Position numbers and translations under genes: made by a program
Notes under the pieces: model-generated
What the model was told of the DNA's origin: nothing
The model's database searches: none
Seen by the model: the letters and a program-made list of their open reading frames with translations, nothing else
Part shown: one piece after another, positions 1 through 8,569 of the stretch
How the letters are laid out: each line of letters starts with the position of its first letter
Position numbering within the stretch: the stretch's first letter is position 1
Assembly (NCBI RefSeq): GCF_022811925.1
Contig: NZ_CP065511.1
Location: 861,501 to 925,500 of the forward strand
Source of the DNA: Cytobacillus oceanisediminis
Lineage (GTDB): Bacteria > Bacillota > Bacilli > Bacillales > Cytobacillaceae
Length of the DNA stretch: 64,000 bases
Direction of reading: 5' to 3'

Positions 1-1
1 A

Positions 2-154
2 GATACGGTAATGGAACAGGCTGAGAGTGCGGGTGCAGTTATTACGGTTCAAGCTCAAGACACCTTTTGGGGTGGATATTCTGGATACTTCCAAGACCCA
101 GATGGGCATTTGTGGGAAGTGGTTTGGAATCCTGCTTGGGAATTTACAGAATAA
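2..154 (+). CDS. VOC family protein, C-terminal part (5' end outside window)
   Basis: Open frame from the window edge to TAA. It ends in the typical last strand of the glyoxalase/bleomycin-resistance (VOC) fold, GYFQDPDGHLWEVVWNP, in which the Glu before VVW is normally a metal ligand. Only 50 residues are visible, so substrate and full length are unknown. A strong terminator follows 37 bases later. Confidence 0.75.
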   Translation, partial: DTVMEQAESAGAVITVQAQDTFWGGYSGYFQDPDGHLWEVVWNPAWEFTE

Positions 155-190
155 GTTCCATTGCAATGCCTTTATCAATAAATAGGTACA

Positions 191-231
191 AGAGCTGCCG
201 ATCAAGCTTGTTGATCGGCAGCTCTTTTTTT
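191..231 (+). terminator. Intrinsic terminator after the VOC gene
   Basis: Perfect 15-bp stem (191-205 with 211-225), 5-nt loop, then a T run. It separates the plus-strand VOC gene from the convergent GNAT gene. Confidence 0.9.
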
Positions 232-241
232 ATCCAGCCTC

Positions 242-775
242 TTATTCTGAAAAAGCTTTTGAATAATGGACAACACCGGCAGCGTTTTTAAGAGCATTCT
301 CCGTCAATTCCAGAGCCATGAACACTTCGTCAGGTACTTCAAACGGAGCCTGGATATTCCAAAGGCTGGCTGGCTTAAAGCCGAACTTTGGATAGTAATC
401 CTTATGACCTAGCACGACTATGGATTGATATCCGGCCGCTTTTGCCTTGTTAAGTGCAGTTCGAATTAATTGACTGCCGATGCCTTTTCCTTGATAACCG
501 GGAGCAACAGAAACGGGGGCAAGTGCCAGAGAATCTGCAGCTTTCCCGCCATCAGCTATGGTGATTTTTGATAGAAGTATGTGACCCACAACCTCCTTAG
601 CCTGAGTTAACGCTACTAAAGAAAGCTCCGGAATAAATGCGTCTGAATTTCTGATTCTTTTAACAAGGAAATGTTCTGTCTTGTCGCTGTATTCTTCATT
701 TAAAAAAGCTTTTTTGATCATTCCTTCCGTGGAATGATAGTCTGCAGGGAGTTCTTGCCGAATTAAAATATCCAT
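242..775 (-). CDS. GNAT family N-acetyltransferase (YhbS-like)
   Basis: 177-residue acetyltransferase. The acetyl-CoA pyrophosphate loop is visible as VAPGYQGKGIGSQLI (about residues 91-105, Q/R-x-x-G-x-G). The later HKDYYPKFGFKPAS stretch is characteristic of the COG3153 (YhbS) group. Acceptor substrate is unknown. Length is normal for the family. It is a single gene convergent with the VOC gene, with no obvious operon partner. Confidence 0.85.
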   Translation of the reverse strand: MDILIRQELPADYHSTEGMIKKAFLNEEYSDKTEHFLVKRIRNSDAFIPELSLVALTQAKEVVGHILLSKITIADGGKAADSLALAPVSVAPGYQGKGIGSQLIRTALNKAKAAGYQSIVVLGHKDYYPKFGFKPASLWNIQAPFEVPDEVFMALELTENALKNAAGVVHYSKAFSE

Positions 776-1046
776 TTATAGTCTCCTGTTCTATAAGTGA
801 TTTATAAAGTTCGATATAAATGGCACTTTCTCATGCAGGCAGCCATGAAGAAAGTGTTACTCCTCCAGCTCTAAACATAAATTCAACAAACAAAAACCTC
901 CAATTTGGGATGTTTTCATTTTATTAAGTTATCTGGCAATGGTCAACGGTATCAGCACTCGTGAATAGTCGAGGAATTGCCTGCAAAGGAGAAATAGCTT
1001 TTTTATTGAATATGTAGGTAATGAGCTTAATAAAGAGGTGATGTCT

Positions 1047-1655
1047 GTGCTTTTTCATTATCATTTTTGGACTCCGCATGTGGAGGAAACAGAAAGATTT
1101 TACGTAAATAACGGCTTTCTTATATATCAGCGAATTGGAAAATACCAGGGGGTTTTTCAGAACTTTGATCCTCCTTTAGTGTGGGACGACTTCCGGGAGA
1201 AGAAAATCCTTTTTCGTATAATCGAAGCAAGAAAAGGGACCGTAAATATCACTTTTGGATATGGAAAGAAGGTAATATTTGACCATATAGGCTTTTGGGT
1301 ATCTGAAAAAGAACAAGAGCTTATATGTCAAAATGCAGATAATATGGATTGGACTGTTGATAGGGGGGAACGAAGAACGTTTATTACAACCCCTTATTCT
1401 TTTAGGATAGAACTTCAAACAAACAAAGATATAGTAGATTCGATGACTGATAACATAAAAATAGAAGAATTAAGATTAGAAACAAAGAAAACGGGGTTAG
1501 AAGATGACCTTTCCATTATGTTTGGAAAACCTGTCAGCTCAATTAAATCGGTAATTGGTGAGACAGTTACAATCAGGGAAGCTGTTTTAAAGGGTTTCTC
1601 ATCGAAACCATTAGTGGACCCTAATGGCGTAAGGATTTTGAATGGATACTGCTGA
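1047..1655 (+). CDS. VOC/glyoxalase-like protein, two-module
   Basis: About 202 residues. The N-terminal half (HYHFWTPHVEETERFYV, later FDHIGFWVSEKE) has the pattern of a VOC metal-dependent module. The C-terminal half (GVRILNGYC end) looks like the paired module. GTG at 1047 is preferred because AGAGGTG lies 6 nt upstream; GTG 1038 and ATG 1041 are in frame but badly spaced. Followed after 21 nt by a small gene with its own ribosome site, so probably co-transcribed. Substrate unknown. Confidence 0.7.
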   Translation: MLFHYHFWTPHVEETERFYVNNGFLIYQRIGKYQGVFQNFDPPLVWDDFREKKILFRIIEARKGTVNITFGYGKKVIFDHIGFWVSEKEQELICQNADNMDWTVDRGERRTFITTPYSFRIELQTNKDIVDSMTDNIKIEELRLETKKTGLEDDLSIMFGKPVSSIKSVIGETVTIREAVLKGFSSKPLVDPNGVRILNGYC

Positions 1656-1676
1656 TTTAATATAGGGGGAAACACT

Positions 1677-1889
1677 ATGGGAAGAACGGTTACTTTCTCA
1701 TTTAGCAGTACCCAGTATGAGGGTGCTGAGGCGACAGAGACATTTACTTTTGAAAAATTAGGCATTGACGAGAATATGGATGATAATGCCTTAGAAAAAG
1801 AATTAGAAGAAATCTTTCAAGCTTGGGTTTGGGATAAACTCAATATTTCTTATAGTATAGTAACTACCAAAGAAAAGGATAAGTTGTGA
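1677..1889 (+). CDS. Small conserved-looking hypothetical protein
   Basis: 70 residues, acidic, no signal peptide or membrane segment. Good ribosome site (AGGGGGA, 6 nt before ATG). Composition (FTFEKLGIDENMDDNALEKE) suggests a small soluble alpha/beta protein. Family not recognised with certainty. Same strand and 21 nt after the VOC gene, so likely in its operon. Confidence 0.6.
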   Translation: MGRTVTFSFSSTQYEGAEATETFTFEKLGIDENMDDNALEKELEEIFQAWVWDKLNISYSIVTTKEKDKL

Positions 1890-1893
1890 TGAT

Positions 1894-2056
1894 TCCTGTT
1901 AAATCTAACATACGATAAAAAGAGTTATTTGGCCTTTCTTGAACATTTTGTGACAATCGCTAAATTACCACCTGATTTTAGTATCAGGTATTATATTTAT
2001 AACTATTCAACTGACCCCCATTCGCACAATAATGGAGAAGAAATAATTCGACGTTG
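1894..2056 (+). other. Short open stretch, possible remnant
   Basis: In one frame the intergenic DNA reads as a protein-like string (for example AFLEHFVTIAKLPPDF and STDPHSHNNGEE) ending in TGA at about 2054-2058. No convincing start or ribosome site is seen. It may be the tail of a lost gene. Confidence 0.25.
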
Positions 2057-2071
2057 AAATGGGGTATTCTT

Positions 2072-3025
2072 TTGAGATTTCCACAATTAAGAATTGGTCA
2101 TATGAAGCCAAAATTTCCAATCATGCAAGGTGGTATGGGCGTAGGTATTTCTTTAAGTGGTCTGTCGTCAGCTGTTGCGAATGCCGGGGGGATTGGAACT
2201 ATTTCTGGAACAGGAATTAGCATCGAAGATTTAAGATTGCATATAAGAAAGGCTAAGGCATCTATCAAGGGTGAGGGCTATATTGGGGTGAATGTTCTTT
2301 TTGCCATGAATGATTTTGCTGAAAAAATGAAAGCAGCGATTGAGGAAAAGGCTGATTTCATTATTTCAGGTGCTGGAATATCAAGAGATATGTACAGCTG
2401 GGGCAAAGAATCTGGCACACCGGTCATCTCGATTGTGTCATCTGCTAGGCTGGCCAAAATGTCAGAACGGCTTGGTGCTTCTGCCGTTGTGGTCGAGGGC
2501 AATGAAGCAGGAGGACATTTAGGAACTGAAAGACCGCTGTTTGATATTTTACAGGAAGTCGTGGAAGCAGTTAAGATTCCTGTCATTGCTGCTGGAGGGA
2601 TTATGACAGGAAGAGATATCGCTCATGCCATTCATATCGGTGCTTCCGGTGTTCAGATGGGAACAAGATTTGTCGCAAGTCAAGAATGTGATGCACCATT
2701 ATCCTTCAAAGAAAAGTATGTCCATGCCAAACAGGAAGATATCGTCATGGTGAAAACCACCGTAGGGCTGGAAGGCCGTGCCATTAAGAACCACTTTACA
2801 GAGCAGATATCTGACAATAAAAAGGTGAAAATAAAGAAATGTATCGATTGCCTGAAAAACTGCTCTTATCGCTTTTGCACAATGGATTCCTTGATAACTT
2901 CCATGGATGGGGACTGCGAGAATGGTCTCGTATTTGCGGGGGCAAGAGTCCATGAAATTAACGAAATATTGCCTGTTCAGACGATCATCAATAACCTCAA
3001 AACTGAATATGAAGCTTGTATTTAA
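2072..3025 (+). CDS. NAD(P)H-dependent flavin oxidoreductase (nitronate monooxygenase family)
   Basis: About 317 residues, TIM-barrel FMN enzyme of the 2-nitropropane dioxygenase/FabK type. Seen: QGGMGVGIS near the N-terminus, EAGGHLG (catalytic His of nitronate monooxygenases), and an FMN-phosphate region AGGIMTGRDIAHAIHIGASG. A C-terminal cysteine cluster, CIDCLKNCSYRFC, is also visible. TTG 2072 is favoured over TTG 2054 because the family usually starts just before FPQLRIG and a TGGGG lies 7 nt upstream. It could detoxify nitronates or act as an enoyl-ACP reductase relative; the substrate cannot be read from sequence. Confidence 0.85.
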   Translation: MRFPQLRIGHMKPKFPIMQGGMGVGISLSGLSSAVANAGGIGTISGTGISIEDLRLHIRKAKASIKGEGYIGVNVLFAMNDFAEKMKAAIEEKADFIISGAGISRDMYSWGKESGTPVISIVSSARLAKMSERLGASAVVVEGNEAGGHLGTERPLFDILQEVVEAVKIPVIAAGGIMTGRDIAHAIHIGASGVQMGTRFVASQECDAPLSFKEKYVHAKQEDIVMVKTTVGLEGRAIKNHFTEQISDNKKVKIKKCIDCLKNCSYRFCTMDSLITSMDGDCENGLVFAGARVHEINEILPVQTIINNLKTEYEACI

Positions 3026-3052
3026 TTTTATATTGGTGCATTGCTTCAAGTC

Positions 3053-3080
3053 TAGCTGCCAAATAGGCGGCTTTTTTTAT
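3053..3080 (+). terminator. Intrinsic terminator (AGCTGCC/GGCGGCT type)
   Basis: AGCTGCC, AAAT loop, AGGCGGCT and a T run directly after the flavin oxidoreductase. It belongs to a recurrent terminator type in this window. Confidence 0.8.
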
Positions 3081-3204
3081 TTAAAGGGGTGTTTAGATGA
3101 TGAAGGAATAAATCATTTAAATATAGAATACCTTTTTGAATGGGATAAAGATAAAGAATGGGTCGTGAATGGGAGAAGAAATATGGAGAATAAGGGACAC
3201 AATC

Positions 3205-3798
3205 ATGAAAAGACAGAGTAATTCTAATTCGTTAATCCTCGTAATCCACGAAATCTATGGAATAAATCAACATATTAAGAGTTTTTGCGAATTATTATCA
3301 AAGCAGGGTTTTGATGTGACTTGCCCAAATTTATTAGAGCGAGAGACACCTTTTGAATATTCTCAAGAGGAAGCCGCTTACCGTCATTTTATGGATCATG
3401 TAGGATTCGCCAGTACTGCCCAAAAAATCAAAGGTTTATTATCAGATGTTAAAGGTGAATACGAAAAAATATTTATCATTGGTTTCAGTGTAGGTGCCAC
3501 AGTTGCCTGGCTGTGCTGTGAGGAGGATGGTATTGATGGAATAGTTGGCTACTACGGTTCCCGGATTAGGGACTATGTGGAGTTGACACCCAAGTGTCCT
3601 GCAATGCTATTCTTTCCGGAGGAAGAGCAGTCTTTTAATGTTGACGAGGTACTATTAACCTTGGAAAAAAAGAAAATTGAAGTACATAAATTTACAGGAA
3701 AACATGGATTCAGTGACCCTTATTCCTCTAGATATGATGCAAAATCAGAACAAGAAGCATTTAGCAAAACGATAGAATTTTTATTTCATATTGATTGA
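3205..3798 (+). CDS. Dienelactone hydrolase family protein
   Basis: About 197 residues, alpha/beta hydrolase. The nucleophile elbow reads GFSVGA, so Ser replaces the Cys of classical dienelactone hydrolases. The catalytic His is in KHGFSDP near the C-terminus. The opening LILVIHEIYGINQHIK is typical of the family. ATG 3205 has TAAGGGA 7 nt upstream; the in-frame start at 3169 has no ribosome site. Cytosolic, substrate unknown. Confidence 0.8.
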   Translation: MKRQSNSNSLILVIHEIYGINQHIKSFCELLSKQGFDVTCPNLLERETPFEYSQEEAAYRHFMDHVGFASTAQKIKGLLSDVKGEYEKIFIIGFSVGATVAWLCCEEDGIDGIVGYYGSRIRDYVELTPKCPAMLFFPEEEQSFNVDEVLLTLEKKKIEVHKFTGKHGFSDPYSSRYDAKSEQEAFSKTIEFLFHID

Positions 3799-4051
3799 GG
3801 TATTTTAAAGCTAAAGGTGAGTGTTATCGACCTGGGAATTTTAATAAAAGGTTTACAAGCTCGTTCAATATTATTAATACAAAGATGCTAATTTAGATTA
3901 AGCGGGGATAGCATGTGTGGCTATCATTGTATTTGGCGCAGGCGGAGCCAAATGCTTTTTTTGTTTTGCTTATAAAAAGTTTGATTATTGTAAATTCAAC
4001 TTAATAAGCTTACTTTTTATTATGCAGCCTCCATAAAGGATGAGGTGGGAA

Positions 4052-4453
4052 ATGTCTATTATTTTAGGGAGAAAAATCTTAGCGTCCATTTTTAGCAGTG
4101 TGTTATTTGCACTGATTTTTTCAGTGCTAACCGGCTTTGATATGAATTCATTTGTAAATTTATATTATTTAAACTTTATGTTTGTCGTTACTTATGGAGT
4201 AATCAATTCCAGATTCAGTGACTGGTTGAGCAAGAAGCTTTTCACTTCAAACACTAATCGTGAAATTGCCTCCTTTTTTTTCCATTGTTTATTTGGTTCA
4301 GTGTTAAAAGAGCTTAGTCTTGTTTCAGCTGTCTCTTTTTTCATCATTGACCGTTTACTGACAAAAGTAAAAATAAGATGGTGGTCAGTAAGTATAGCTT
4401 TATTCGTTATAGTGCTTATATTTATCTTTGTTATTAATATTGATTTCCTATAA
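4052..4453 (+). CDS. Small hydrophobic membrane protein
   Basis: About 133 residues with three to four predicted membrane segments (near residues 5-25, 30-50, 80-100 and 110-130). A GAGGTGG site lies just before ATG 4052. No family recognised and no catalytic motif. Single gene with its own terminator. Confidence 0.6.
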   Translation: MSIILGRKILASIFSSVLFALIFSVLTGFDMNSFVNLYYLNFMFVVTYGVINSRFSDWLSKKLFTSNTNREIASFFFHCLFGSVLKELSLVSAVSFFIIDRLLTKVKIRWWSVSIALFVIVLIFIFVINIDFL

Positions 4454-4461
4454 CAAGTGCA

Positions 4462-4497
4462 AGAGCTGAAAACTCATTGAATTTCAGCTCTTTTTTG
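4462..4497 (+). terminator. Intrinsic terminator
   Basis: AGAGCTGAAA pairs with TTTCAGCTCT (4462-4471 with 4482-4491), followed by six T. Confidence 0.9.
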
Positions 4498-4630
4498 GTG
4501 TCAAAGGGACAATTTTGTTCAATATTGGCTGATACTCCTATGAAAGCTCAAGCTCTGCCGGTAATACTTAACTGTTTACAAAAATTATCTCGAAATAATA
4601 TAATAATCTAGTGATGTATGCTTAATCTTA

Positions 4631-4765
4631 TTTTAAGAACGGGGGACCCAATATTTACAGCGGAGTTTCCGCTTGGGGTGAATCCTATCTATGGAAGGGC
4701 TTACTGTTTCCACAGTCCTAACCCGAAAGCTAACCTCGTCAGCGTTTAAGGAAACATAAGAGAAT
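4631..4765 (+). promoter_or_regulatory. c-di-AMP (ydaO-yuaA) riboswitch
   Basis: The leader carries the conserved ydaO-class blocks in order: ACGGGGGACCCAA (4639-4651), GCTTGGGGTGAATCCT (4671-4686), a variable hairpin, CCCGAAAGCTAACCTCGTC (4722-4740) and AGCGT. These match the c-di-AMP riboswitch consensus as I know it. In known cases binding of c-di-AMP switches the downstream gene off. I could not identify a clear terminator in the roughly 120 nt between aptamer and start codon, so the mode of control is not settled. Confidence 0.88.
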
Positions 4766-4885
4766 ATGAAATAGTGTGAATTGACAAAATCCGTATTTTT
4801 GGCGATTTTCTTTTTTATCAGGATCATCTTTGTTTCCCTTGCCTGCGCAGCACGTATAAAACTAAACAAGAAGGTAGGGTAATTG

Positions 4886-6148
4886 ATGAAAAAAATTAAA
4901 TTAAGTTTAGCCACTCAAATTTTCATCGGTCTTATTTTAGGGATTGCGGTTGGTGGTATTTTCTATGGAAGTGAAACGGCGCAAAGTGTCCTGCAGCCGT
5001 TTGGCGATCTTTTTATCCGCTTAATCAAAATGATCGTGGTTCCCATTGTACTATCAACGATTATTGTTGCCATTGCTGGTGTTGGAGACATAAAGTCCGT
5101 TGGTAAGCTTGGCGGGAAATCATTGGCTTATTTTATCGGCATGACCATGGTTGCCATTGTGGTTGGCCTGATTGCCGGCAATGTGATTCAGCCTGGTGCC
5201 GGCCTGAATATGGACAGCCTGCAGCAAAGTGACATTTCAAGCTATGTCGAAACCAATAAAGAGCAGGAGGGCAAGTCGATAGCGGATACATTTTTGCATA
5301 TCGTACCTACTAATCCTGTACAAGCCATGGTTGAAGGAGATATGCTGGCGATTATCTTCTTTGCCGTTGTATTTGGCCTCGGAATTGCAGCAATTGGGGA
5401 AAAGGGAAAACCAGTTCTGAGATTTTTCGAAGGCACGGCAAAGGCCATGTTCTATGTGACAAACCTATTTATGAAGTATGCACCAATCGGAGTATTTGCC
5501 TTAATTGGTGTAACAATTTCCAAGTATGGTTTTGCCTCATTGATTCCATTGGGCAAGCTGGCACTTACTGTATATGGAGCCATGATATTCTTTGTTCTAG
5601 TTGTGTTAGGGATAATGGCCAAAGTTGTCGGGTTCAGCATCTTTAAATTATTGAAGATGATTAAAGAAGAATTGATTTTGGCATTTTCAACTGCAAGTTC
5701 TGAAACAGTGCTTCCGAGAATCATGGACAAAATGGAGAAAGCGGGAAGCCCGAAACATATTTCGTCATTCGTTATTCCAACAGGCTACTCTTTTAACCTG
5801 GACGGATCCGTTTTATATCAGGCCATTGCCTCTTTATTTATTGCACAGATGTTTGGAATAGAATTAAGCATAGGGCAGCAAATTACGTTAATGTTAGTAC
5901 TGATGGTTACATCGAAAGGAATGGCGGGAGTGCCGGGCGTATCCTTTGTCGTGCTGCTGGCTACATTCAGCACAATCGGATTGCCTGCAGAAGGCCTTGC
6001 CTTTATTGCCGGCATCGACCGTATCCTTGATATGGGCCGAACAGCCGTTAACGTGGTGGGGAACTCACTGGCGGCGATTGTTATTGCTAAGTGGGAAGGT
6101 CAATTTAACCCTCCAGCAGAAGAAAGATTTGAGCAACAAGCTTCATAA
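4886..6148 (+). CDS. Dicarboxylate/glutamate:cation symporter (DAACS, GltP/GltT type)
   Basis: About 420 residues, multi-span membrane carrier of the dicarboxylate/amino acid:cation symporter family, importing glutamate, aspartate or C4-dicarboxylates. Seen: RLIKMIVVPIVLSTI in the first third, the serine-rich re-entrant loop AFSTASSETVLPR, the TM7 motif FNLDGSVLY, and the second hairpin near TSKGMAGVPG. ATG 4886 follows AAGGTAGGG; a TTG one codon earlier is also possible. It sits directly behind a c-di-AMP riboswitch, suggesting that import of an osmotically active anion is matched to c-di-AMP. Monocistronic, ending in a strong terminator. Confidence 0.92.
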   Translation: MKKIKLSLATQIFIGLILGIAVGGIFYGSETAQSVLQPFGDLFIRLIKMIVVPIVLSTIIVAIAGVGDIKSVGKLGGKSLAYFIGMTMVAIVVGLIAGNVIQPGAGLNMDSLQQSDISSYVETNKEQEGKSIADTFLHIVPTNPVQAMVEGDMLAIIFFAVVFGLGIAAIGEKGKPVLRFFEGTAKAMFYVTNLFMKYAPIGVFALIGVTISKYGFASLIPLGKLALTVYGAMIFFVLVVLGIMAKVVGFSIFKLLKMIKEELILAFSTASSETVLPRIMDKMEKAGSPKHISSFVIPTGYSFNLDGSVLYQAIASLFIAQMFGIELSIGQQITLMLVLMVTSKGMAGVPGVSFVVLLATFSTIGLPAEGLAFIAGIDRILDMGRTAVNVVGNSLAAIVIAKWEGQFNPPAEERFEQQAS

Positions 6149-6158
6149 TAAATTGGAA

Positions 6159-6198
6159 AACACTAACAAATGGCAGCGTATTTGTTAGTGTTTTTTTG
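6159..6198 (+). terminator. Intrinsic terminator of the symporter gene
   Basis: 12-bp stem AACACTAACAAA/TTTGTTAGTGTT with a 10-nt loop and seven T. Confidence 0.92.
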
Positions 6199-6228
6199 TT
6201 TCTTTGTGGCATTCCATAAAGAGAGGAA

Positions 6229-6959
6229 GATGGAGCAGGTTCGGACAGAAAAGCGGGAAACCAACGTGAATGAGTCCGAAGATGGAGCAAGTTCGGACAG
6301 AAAAGCGGGAAATCAACGTGAACGAGTCCGAAGGTGGAGCAGGTTTGGACAGAAAAGCGGGAAATCAACGTGAACGAGTCCGAAGATGGAGCAGGTTTGG
6401 ACAGAAAAGCGGGAAATCAATGAGAAAGTCCGAAGGTGGAGCAGGTTTGGACAGAAAAGCGGGAAATCAACGTGAGAGAGTCCGAAGGTGGAGCTAGTTC
6501 GGACAGAAAAGCGGGAAACCAACGTGAATGAGTCCGAAGGTGGAGCAGGTTCGGACAGAAAAACGGGAAATCAACGTGAGAGAGTCCGAAGGTGGAGCAG
6601 GTTCGGACAGAAAAACAGGAAACCAACGTGAGAGAGTCCGAAGGTGGAGCAGGTTCGGACAGAAAAACAGGAAACCAACGTGAACGAGTCCGAAGATGGA
6701 GCAGGTTCGGACAGAAAAGCGGGAAATCAACGTGAGAGAGTCCGAAGGTGGAGCAGGTTCGGACAGAAAAACAGGAAATCAACGTGAGAGAGTCCGAAGG
6801 TGGAGCTAGTTCGGACAGAAAAGCGGGAAACCAACGTGAATGAGTCCGAAGGTGGAGCTAGTTCGGACAGAAAAACAGGAAACCAACGTGAACGAGTCCG
6901 AAGATGGAGATAGTTCGGACAGAAAAACAGGAAACCAACGTGAGAGAGTCCGAAGGTGG
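6229..6959. repeat. Tandem array of 14 copies of a 52-bp unit
   Basis: Units begin at 6229 and then every 52 bases (6281, 6333, 6385, 6435 and so on to 6903). Only the fourth copy is 50 bp. A partial copy ends at about 6959. Each unit contains TTCGGAC near its start and GTCCGAA at its end, so adjacent units form GTCCGAA/TTCGGAC hairpins with an 11-nt loop. Copies differ at a few sites (GATGG/GGTGG, GCAGG/GCTAG, AAAGCGGG/AAAACAGG, TGAATGAG/TGAACGAG/TGAGAGAG). Because 52 is not a multiple of three no frame stays in register, so the apparent reading frames here are not genes. Confidence 0.97.
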
Positions 6960-7051
6960 CTCATGAAAAGTTAATGCTGCTCCACTTTTATCAAATAGCC
7001 CTTCAGGGTCATAATTATATTATAATGGAGTAAAAACTAGGAGGAGTTAAC

Positions 7052-7618
7052 TTGACAATGGGAAATATGGAGCTGTCACCAGAACAGCGTGAAGAACTGC
7101 TTGAAACTCTGAAAGCACGTTTTGAGAAAAACATGCACCGCCATGAAGGTGTGGAGTGGGCTGATGTTCAAGCGAAGCTCGAGGCTAATCCTGAAAAATT
7201 GTGGTCACTCAATGAAATGGAAGGGACTGAAGGTGAACCGGATGTTGTCCGCCATGATCAAGAGACCGACGAATACATATTTTATGATTGTTCAGCTGAA
7301 AGTCCAAAAGGCAGGAGAAGTATTTGTTACGACTGTGAAGCGCTGGAGGCACGGAAAAAACACAAGCCGGAAAACAGTGCTATGGATATGGCAGCTGCCA
7401 TGGGCATTGAACTTTTAACAGAAGAGCAATACCGGGAACTTCAGGAGCTTGAAAATGTCGATAAGAAAACCTCGAGCTGGGTGCAAACACCTGAGAATAT
7501 CAGAAAACTTGGAGGGGCTATCTTTTGTGACCGCCGCTACGACACTGTTTTTGTGTATCACAATGGAGCCGATTCCTACTATGGTGCAAGGGGTTTCCGC
7601 GGCTCGCTGAGGGTGTAG
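7052..7618 (+). CDS. DUF4256 family protein
   Basis: 188 residues, soluble. The pattern RFEKNMHRHEGVEWADVQAK near the N-terminus, YDCSAESPKGRRSICYD in the middle and the C-terminal GARGFRGSLRV are typical of DUF4256. Function is unknown. TTG 7052 is chosen because AGGAGGAG lies 6 nt upstream; ATG 7058 is too far. It stands alone between the tandem repeat and a terminator. Confidence 0.85.
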   Translation: MTMGNMELSPEQREELLETLKARFEKNMHRHEGVEWADVQAKLEANPEKLWSLNEMEGTEGEPDVVRHDQETDEYIFYDCSAESPKGRRSICYDCEALEARKKHKPENSAMDMAAAMGIELLTEEQYRELQELENVDKKTSSWVQTPENIRKLGGAIFCDRRYDTVFVYHNGADSYYGARGFRGSLRV

Positions 7619-7671
7619 ACTCATTGCAAATCTACTTCCTGGATTACACTATAACAAACAGGTTTTGTAAT

Positions 7672-7698
7672 GTGCTGCCATTTCGGCGGCTTTTTCTT
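7672..7698 (+). terminator. Intrinsic terminator (GCTGCC/GGCGGC type)
   Basis: GCTGCC 7674-7679, short loop, GGCGGC 7685-7690, then TTTTTCTTT. Confidence 0.75.
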
Positions 7699-7744
7699 TA
7701 TGAGAAAACTGGCAATTCAGTTGATAATTGTACAGGGGAAATTT

Positions 7745-8032
7745 AAATGTCAAAGTGTAGATGGGGGTGAATTTGCTGATCATCTAATAGGTTTAGCGGA
7801 TAAAGAACCGCAAGGAAGAGCGGAGGATTTTGGCGGACCAGATGTAATGACATTAAGAGAAATGGCTGAACTGAAAATCAAACTAAATAATGAACCAAAT
7901 AAAGTTTTAAGCTTATCTCTAACTGGAAAACTATATAAATCCTTTTCTGATGGGAAAAACACCAATCCTGCCCGGAAAATGGGAAAAATCACATTCGGGG
8001 AATATCTAAGTGAAAAGATAAAGGGGCAGTAG
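7745..8032 (+). pseudogene. 3' remnant of an NmrA-like SDR oxidoreductase
   Basis: The frame from about 7745 to TAG reads EFADHLIGLADKEPQGRAED then FGGPDVMTLREMAEL. This is the C-terminal part of atypical short-chain dehydrogenases (NmrA/NAD(P)H-binding type), where GGP-x-x-x-T-x-x-E-x-A is common. The Rossmann half is missing. The frame runs upstream into the previous gene's terminator, so there is no proper start. A gene remnant is the simplest reading; the open tail suggests recent loss. Confidence 0.6.
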
Positions 8033-8051
8033 TGCACTCATACTGATTGAG

Positions 8052-8086
8052 GCGTTGATCCAGGAAGGGATTAACGCTATTTTTGT
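8052..8086 (+). terminator. Intrinsic terminator
   Basis: GCGTTGATCC (8052-8061) pairs with GGATTAACGC (8068-8077, one G-U), followed by TATTTTT. Confidence 0.7.
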
Positions 8087-8150
8087 GGAACTACCTTAAT
8101 ATGCAGATATGGAATCCAGATTAAAAATTACATAATAGAGGTAATCACCT

Positions 8151-8429
8151 ATGATTTATTTTAGATTTTGTTTTTATCAATTTTTTTTATTTTCCACGCT
8201 TTTTGTTATTAACATCAACTTTGATAAATACATCAGTAAACCATTTACTCGTGTTGATTTAATCGCCATATGTATAAGTGTGCCTATCCTAATCATTCTT
8301 TTTATCGTTGTAAGTAAGTTATATAGAAGATTCGAGGTTATTAGATTGCGAAATAAAATATTCATTTCAATCCCTATTTTTATCATATCAGTCCTATTTG
8401 TAGGGTTTCTTGAGCAGCTGTTCTTCTAA
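8151..8429 (+). CDS. Small three-span membrane protein
   Basis: 92 residues with hydrophobic segments near residues 2-18, 38-58 and 70-90. AGAGG lies before the ATG but with loose spacing. No family recognised. Low-complexity hydrophobic composition means it could also be a remnant of a larger membrane protein. Confidence 0.45.
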   Translation: MIYFRFCFYQFFLFSTLFVININFDKYISKPFTRVDLIAICISVPILIILFIVVSKLYRRFEVIRLRNKIFISIPIFIISVLFVGFLEQLFF

Positions 8430-8569
8430 AAATCAGCTGCCGATATGGCTGCTTTCTGTACTTAAATTAAAGGGCTTTTGGGAGTGTTCAATAAGTGAAG
8501 ATTGCAGGAATCAAGAAATATGTTATTTTGCTATTGGATTGAGGAGAAAACCTTAAAAGGAGAAGTAAG

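Noticed and set aside
2907..3221. 104-codon plus-strand frame spanning the end of the flavin oxidoreductase
   Set aside because: Overlaps the real gene in another frame and runs through a terminator.
6170..6782. Overlapping reading frames on both strands across the repeat block
   Set aside because: They arise from the 52-bp tandem units, whose length is not a multiple of three; each frame covers only a few units and none has a ribosome site.
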